In this document: positions 53,701-59,700 of the stretch, in pieces
How positions within the stretch are numbered: position 1 is the stretch's first letter
Layout: each line of letters begins with the position of its first letter
NCBI GenBank assembly: GCA_035048485.1
Contig: CM068589.1
Span: 6,690,224-6,754,223 of the forward strand
Length of the DNA stretch: 64,000 nt
Direction: 5' to 3'
Origin: Pteria penguin
Lineage: Eukaryota; Mollusca; Bivalvia; Pterioida; Pteriidae
The notes under the pieces: model-generated
Told to the model about the DNA's origin: nothing
The model's database searches: none
What the model saw: the letters and a program-made list of their open reading frames with translations, nothing else
Made by a program: the position numbers and the translations under genes

Positions 53701-56700
53701 CTGATAATATGGTTTGATTAATCGTTTAAGAATCATTACGCCTCCAGTTAGTTGCATTTTTATGATTGATTTTACTTTTCTAGTTTTATTTGTAGTAGTA
53801 GATACTCTAGATGTAGTAATATTTTGTTTCCTGCTTTCACTGAATATTTATGTGTACAAGAGCTTTATAGTTTTGTTTGGAAGTCCGAAGTTGTGTATTA
53901 TATGTAGAATTAGCAGTATTTGAATCATCATCAATTCAAGGCAATAAGATAAGGTTGAGTTTTCTTTGTTTTGAAATAAAACTTTGGTAATAGGAATGAG
54001 AAGATAGCATTTTAACATTGATGGATGACCATTTACATTGTCAAGATTTTTGTTTTCAAATTATAAAGAAGCTGTAAGGATGGAATTTTTTTTTATGATA
54101 AAGAAGCCCCAAGGATGTAAGAAGTATGTTTATTATTTGAAGAAGCTGTAAGGATGGAATATTTATTATTATAAAGTAGCTGTGAGGATGTGCGAGATAT
54201 ATTTTGATATTAAGTCATTATTGATTGATCAAGTATCACTTTATTGGAGAAGAGATGGGACTTCTAAGTCTGTAAGGTTTTGATAGTCATTTAGGATAGT
54301 TAATAAAGGGGGGGAGACAGTCGTTTAAGGTAGTTGATAAAGTGGGAGGGGGCAGTTGTACCTACATTGAAAGGAACACATTCTGTGATTTCAGAAAGCA
54401 GGAATATCACTGCTAAGAAATGTCACTATAGAGCTTAGTTGTGGCACTTTGACACACACAAAAAAAGATCTGCTTGTTGATTTGAAATTTAAGTGAGAAA
54501 TAGTTAGGAATTCTGGTAGAGGTCTGCTACATTGATATGACATTGACATGATGTTGTATAACCTTTTTCTTGCTTTGAACTTTCCTTCACCCTATCACCA
54601 CTTTCAGTGTTGTGTTTTCATTTTGATTACCACTTGTGGTACACCAATGAAGTAAGTATTTGCATGATTTATCTCGTCTGTTTGGATAACTTTGTTATGT
54701 CATAGTAAATTAAATATATATTAAACAAACAAAAAAGGCCAAGAAGCTGTGAGTGAACTAAATATGGGCTTGAGAATGTTCTCATTGTATGTGTATTCTT
54801 TAAATGTTTACGTTTCAAAGTTTTCATTCTTTATATGTATGTTTTTGTGAAATGAGACTGAAATTTAGTAAAACTTTTTGTCTTAAAGCAGTGTTAACTT
54901 TGTCATTAGATGCAATGCCCTCATCTTCTCCACCTCTAAATACTAGTCACCACTGCGTAGGTGAAATGATCTTTGTGTGGCACTAATAGAATTGTTAAGA
55001 TTTTGTGTCTATTTATTTCTGTAAATGAGGGTAGAATAATTGCACCAGTAGTTGCTGATCTCTCAATTAAGTGTAGTACTGGGCCAGAAAAAGGTCTGGT
55101 CAGTAATACTGGGTCAGAAAAAGGTCTAGTCAGTAATACTGAGTCAGAGAAAGGTCATCAGTAGTACTGGGCCAGAAAAAGGTCTGGTCAGTAATACTGG
55201 TTCAGAAAAAGGTCTGGTCAGTAATACTGAGTCAGAAAAAGGTCTGGTCAGTAATACTGGGTCAGAGAAAGGTCTGGTCAGTAATACTGAGTCAGAAAAA
55301 GGTCTGGTCAGTAATACTGGGTCAGAGAAAGGTCTGGTCAGTAATACTGGGTCAGAGAAAGGTCTGTTCAGAGAATACTCATTAAAGCTTTTTAAAAGTT
55401 TTGATCATATTACAGTGGATGTTATTTAGGGAAGGAGTAGCTAAAGATCCTAGGTATAGATCTGATACCCTGTATACTTTCTATTTATATATGTATTTGG
55501 TTTTTGGTTCCAGGAACAGAGTACATCTCCTCCTCCACACCACCACGGTGATACGAAGTCCAATAGCGTTCACATAGATACTCCCGTCCCAGTTGCACCA
55601 TGGGTAGGTATTGAGTTCAGATCAGTAACATGTATCAACTATTATTCGTGTATCACTGCTCTCTGTGTTCATTTTATGTATCGCTTTAATGTAACCATTC
55701 GTCTTACGATTATTTCATTGATATTTATTTCTAATCTTAAATCTCATGACTTTGTGATTATTCATGTCCAGTCTTTAATCACATGACTTTCTACATCCTG
55801 ATGATTTGACAGCTGAAGGACGGACCCAGGCATGTTAAGCATGGGTCGCATCCTATCAATATGAATTACTTCAATACACCAGCGCTGGAGCGACGAGGAA
55901 TAACTAGGTCATGTTCTGATGCCAGCACTCGCATCAATCCCTCTATGTATCGACAAGAGATTCAACACCATCTACGTGCAGCAGACATTAGCCCAGAGGT
56001 ACTCCATTACATTCCCCTATGTACTAAGAGTTGTTATGACACAGATTCAAACACTTTCTCAACACTGACCTGCACCATGGCAACCTGGATCACTTACCCC
56101 CCTCTGCTATATAGAATCTATATATAGAAGGAATGAAGGTCACTAGAATAGAAGAGTTTGTCTTGGAATGAATAGATCAGTCTGGATAGATCAATAGAAT
56201 GGGCGTTCAACAACCTAGTTTTGCATGACTTGTATGCACTCAAGCTTTTGAATTCTTGTATCAGATTAACGGAAAATAACATCTAATATATAAATTTAGA
56301 TATAATCATGTCAGAATTACCAAATGCAGCAGAAACATTCGGATGATTACATTATTATCTGTATTGTCACTCTTTAAAAAACTTCAGAATTTTGGGGTAT
56401 TTTCATCTATATCGTATTTATATTTTTGGTTGAGATTTTTGTAAGTTTTCATGAGTGAATTTACAAATAAAGAGCAATTTTTTTCCATCTCAATTTTCTG
56501 TCATACTTGGTATTTTCCATCGTCATTCCTTTATTTATAAGTCAACGTTTATTTTCTATTTCAAATGAAGTCACTTGTTCATTTTTTTTACCCTCTTTCA
56601 GTTATCAGAGAAAAACATTTCCACTCCCTTGTGTTGTTGTGTTTCTCGGGCAATGTGTTGTGATGTATTCTGTCACATTGGTTTGTTGTTCTCTGTTTAT

Positions 56701-59700
56701 GCATCAGCTACTGAATTGTCAGTCATCCCCTCTTCTGTCGGTATCAAAATGTCTTCCATTCCTTTGTCTGTCAGTGTCAAGATATTCACTGAGATTTCAC
56801 TGAAAGGAGCAGCAAGCATGTTATCCTTAACTGAACCATTTCTTACATCATTCTGTGCTTTACAAACATGTAATTTGAGTAAAGTGCTTACACTATCTTT
56901 GTGCGACACGTTTCTTCACAGTCATTCAAAGCATGTTAAGATATATATATAATGCCTCATGCAGAATATACACTCTACCTTCACATTATGTGCTCCTGTT
57001 ATGTCATTCTATGGTTGTCGAAAACATCGTGGCTGTTATATAACATGCTTGAGATCAGTAATACCGTTGTAAATGTATTGTGTGTTGCTGTTACTGGAGT
57101 GCTGGTTTGTATTATAAAGGTTATAATATTTTGACAAATTAGTTGTACCAGCGATCTGTCTTTATCATGATGGTTGTAAGTCATGTGGTCATGTCTAGAG
57201 CATCTGTGTTGGCAGAGAGGTCCAGCCAAAGTCCAGGCATGGTTGGCAGAGAGGTCCAGCCAAAGTCCAGGAATGGTTGGCAGAGAGGTCCAGCCAAAGT
57301 CCAGGAATGGTTGGCAGAGAGGTCCAGCCAAAGTCCAGGCATGGTTTGGCAAAGATGTCAGGCCAATGTCTGGGAATGTTTTGGGATTTTCAAGATACCA
57401 GTGTAGCCCTGGTGAGGTTACTGGATGGCAGGTCTTAATTTGAACCTTGCACTGTAGCTGGTGCCACCCCTATAGGTACTTGATAGATATGTGACCATAC
57501 TAGGGCATTATGCAATAGGTTTTACATTAGAAGCACCATAGCGGGTGCTATATATATGTGACCATATGAGGGCACTCGGTTTCAGGGTAACTATACAAAA
57601 CTTTCACTATAGCTAGTAAAATATTCTAGAGTATTATTCAGAAAATGTCATCAGAAGTCATAGATTGTTATATTGTAATTGAAACAGTTTGTTGCATTTC
57701 ATCCTTTGATTATTTTGTTTTTGTAATCTTTATGAATAACATATTTGATGTATCTTTTATCATGTTGATTTCAGAATTTTACATTAATGATCTGGAGTTG
57801 CATTCACTCCAATAGAATTATAGATTATGTATTTAAATAAATGCTTTTGAATGTACAATGAAGATGCATGTATTTTTAGCATTTAAAGGAACATGTAAAG
57901 CGAAGGACATTCAATCGAAAAACTTTTAAGAAGGTATTTTTAAACATGAATTTTATCAATTACCTAAAAAATAAATGGGCTTTAAAAAACACTTGCCAGT
58001 AATATTTGCTAAGCTGTATTAACTTACTGACTAATTTTTTATTTTTCAAATATTTTTTGATGAAAATGCATTATTTCTTTTTTCATGTCTTCACTTGTTA
58101 AAGAATGTTATTTTCTAAAATTGCATGCAATGTTTACAGGTGTTAACTAACATTTTTCATAGTTTATGAATGTAACATTCAAGTGCATGTTTCATTATGA
58201 AATATATATATATACTTTTGTCAGGCTGGATGTAGTATATATTGATCCATTTTTTTCAAAAAGAAAGTGACATTAAGCCTATGACATCCTAATTGTGTCA
58301 AAGCCAGTGTGGCTCAGTGATGAGGTGTTAGACTCGTGAACAGGAGGCCTGGGTTCAACTCCCGCCATGGCAGCATGCATATCCTGTCTTTGGGATGAGA
58401 CAGTAAAATCGAAGTTCCATGTCATGGTACATGTGGCAAGTAAAAGATCCCTCCTGCTTATGGTGGGTCTGTTGCAAAGGTTTAGATTTCTATGCAATGC
58501 ATCAGGCTGATGCCGTCACCATATACGTGAAATAATCGTTGAGTAATGTAAACAATAATCGGTCCGTCAGTTGTAATTATTTTGGAGTTTTCCAATCTGA
58601 AAAAGACCATTGAAATAAAATGGGTAGTAAATGACTTATCATCAGAGGAAAATGGATCAATTTATTGATGGAAGATAAAGACTTCATAAAGGACTTACTA
58701 TAACAATATTGATATTACTGTTCCCATAATTAAACTTAGTCTATGATCACATGATTCTTACAGCTGTTAGAAATACTGTTTTTAAAATGTGTCAGCGATG
58801 CAGAATAATGTATGTGTATATGTAGTTTTAAGCACTACTAAAGTGAACTAAGATCCAGTGTAATTTTGTGTGTTGAAGAATTGCTTCCAAGAGTGACTGC
58901 TTTGTCCTCAATCTGACTGTCTGTGTCTGTCTGTCTGTCCATCTGTTCACATCTATTTTTATTCTCTTCACAGCTGACATACTCATTTCATGGATCTCTA
59001 CTATGTAATTTAATCTCTACAGAGCTGGATGGCTATAGTAGCATGTAGTAGAGTTTCTTAGCTCTCTGGCTTTGCTTTTTATGCACCTGTGATACTTGAA
59101 AATTTCCTCTAAAAGAGTTATCTCATTTAAAATCTGAAAAAGAAGTTTTTGGCAATTTTATTAATGATCTTGGATGAAGAAGATGTAGGAACACTTTCAT
59201 ATTATTTTCGAACACGGAGTAAAAATTATGTATCAACAAGAGAGGGAAACTCTTTGAAATCTGTGTTGCTGAAGGGGAATGTTAATTTTATTCTTGTGAA
59301 GTGATTTAAAAAAAAAACCTGTTTTTTTTTGGGGGGGGGGGGGGGGGGGTAGGTTGGTGTCAGTTGAGCACTGTGGCTGTTTGGGCCTCTGATAAAACTT
59401 TTTTCCTGGTTATATTTGATACATAAGTGTACAGGAATGTGACTGCCGGGTACAATGTGTATCATTAGTCTGATTTGTTTCAAGTGCTTTTATGCATGAT
59501 ATGCTAGGGTCATGTGAGCACTAGGGTCCTTATAGCCTCTGGTACTTTGTAGATAAACATAAAAAATGGCTGTGCTTGCAGTATATGGTGTAATGATATT
59601 GACCTGATTTGTTTCAGGGGTTCCGTTATTTGTAGGTAAACATACTAAGTGTAGAGGGGCTTTATTTGCCATATACAGTGTAATGATATTGATCTGATCT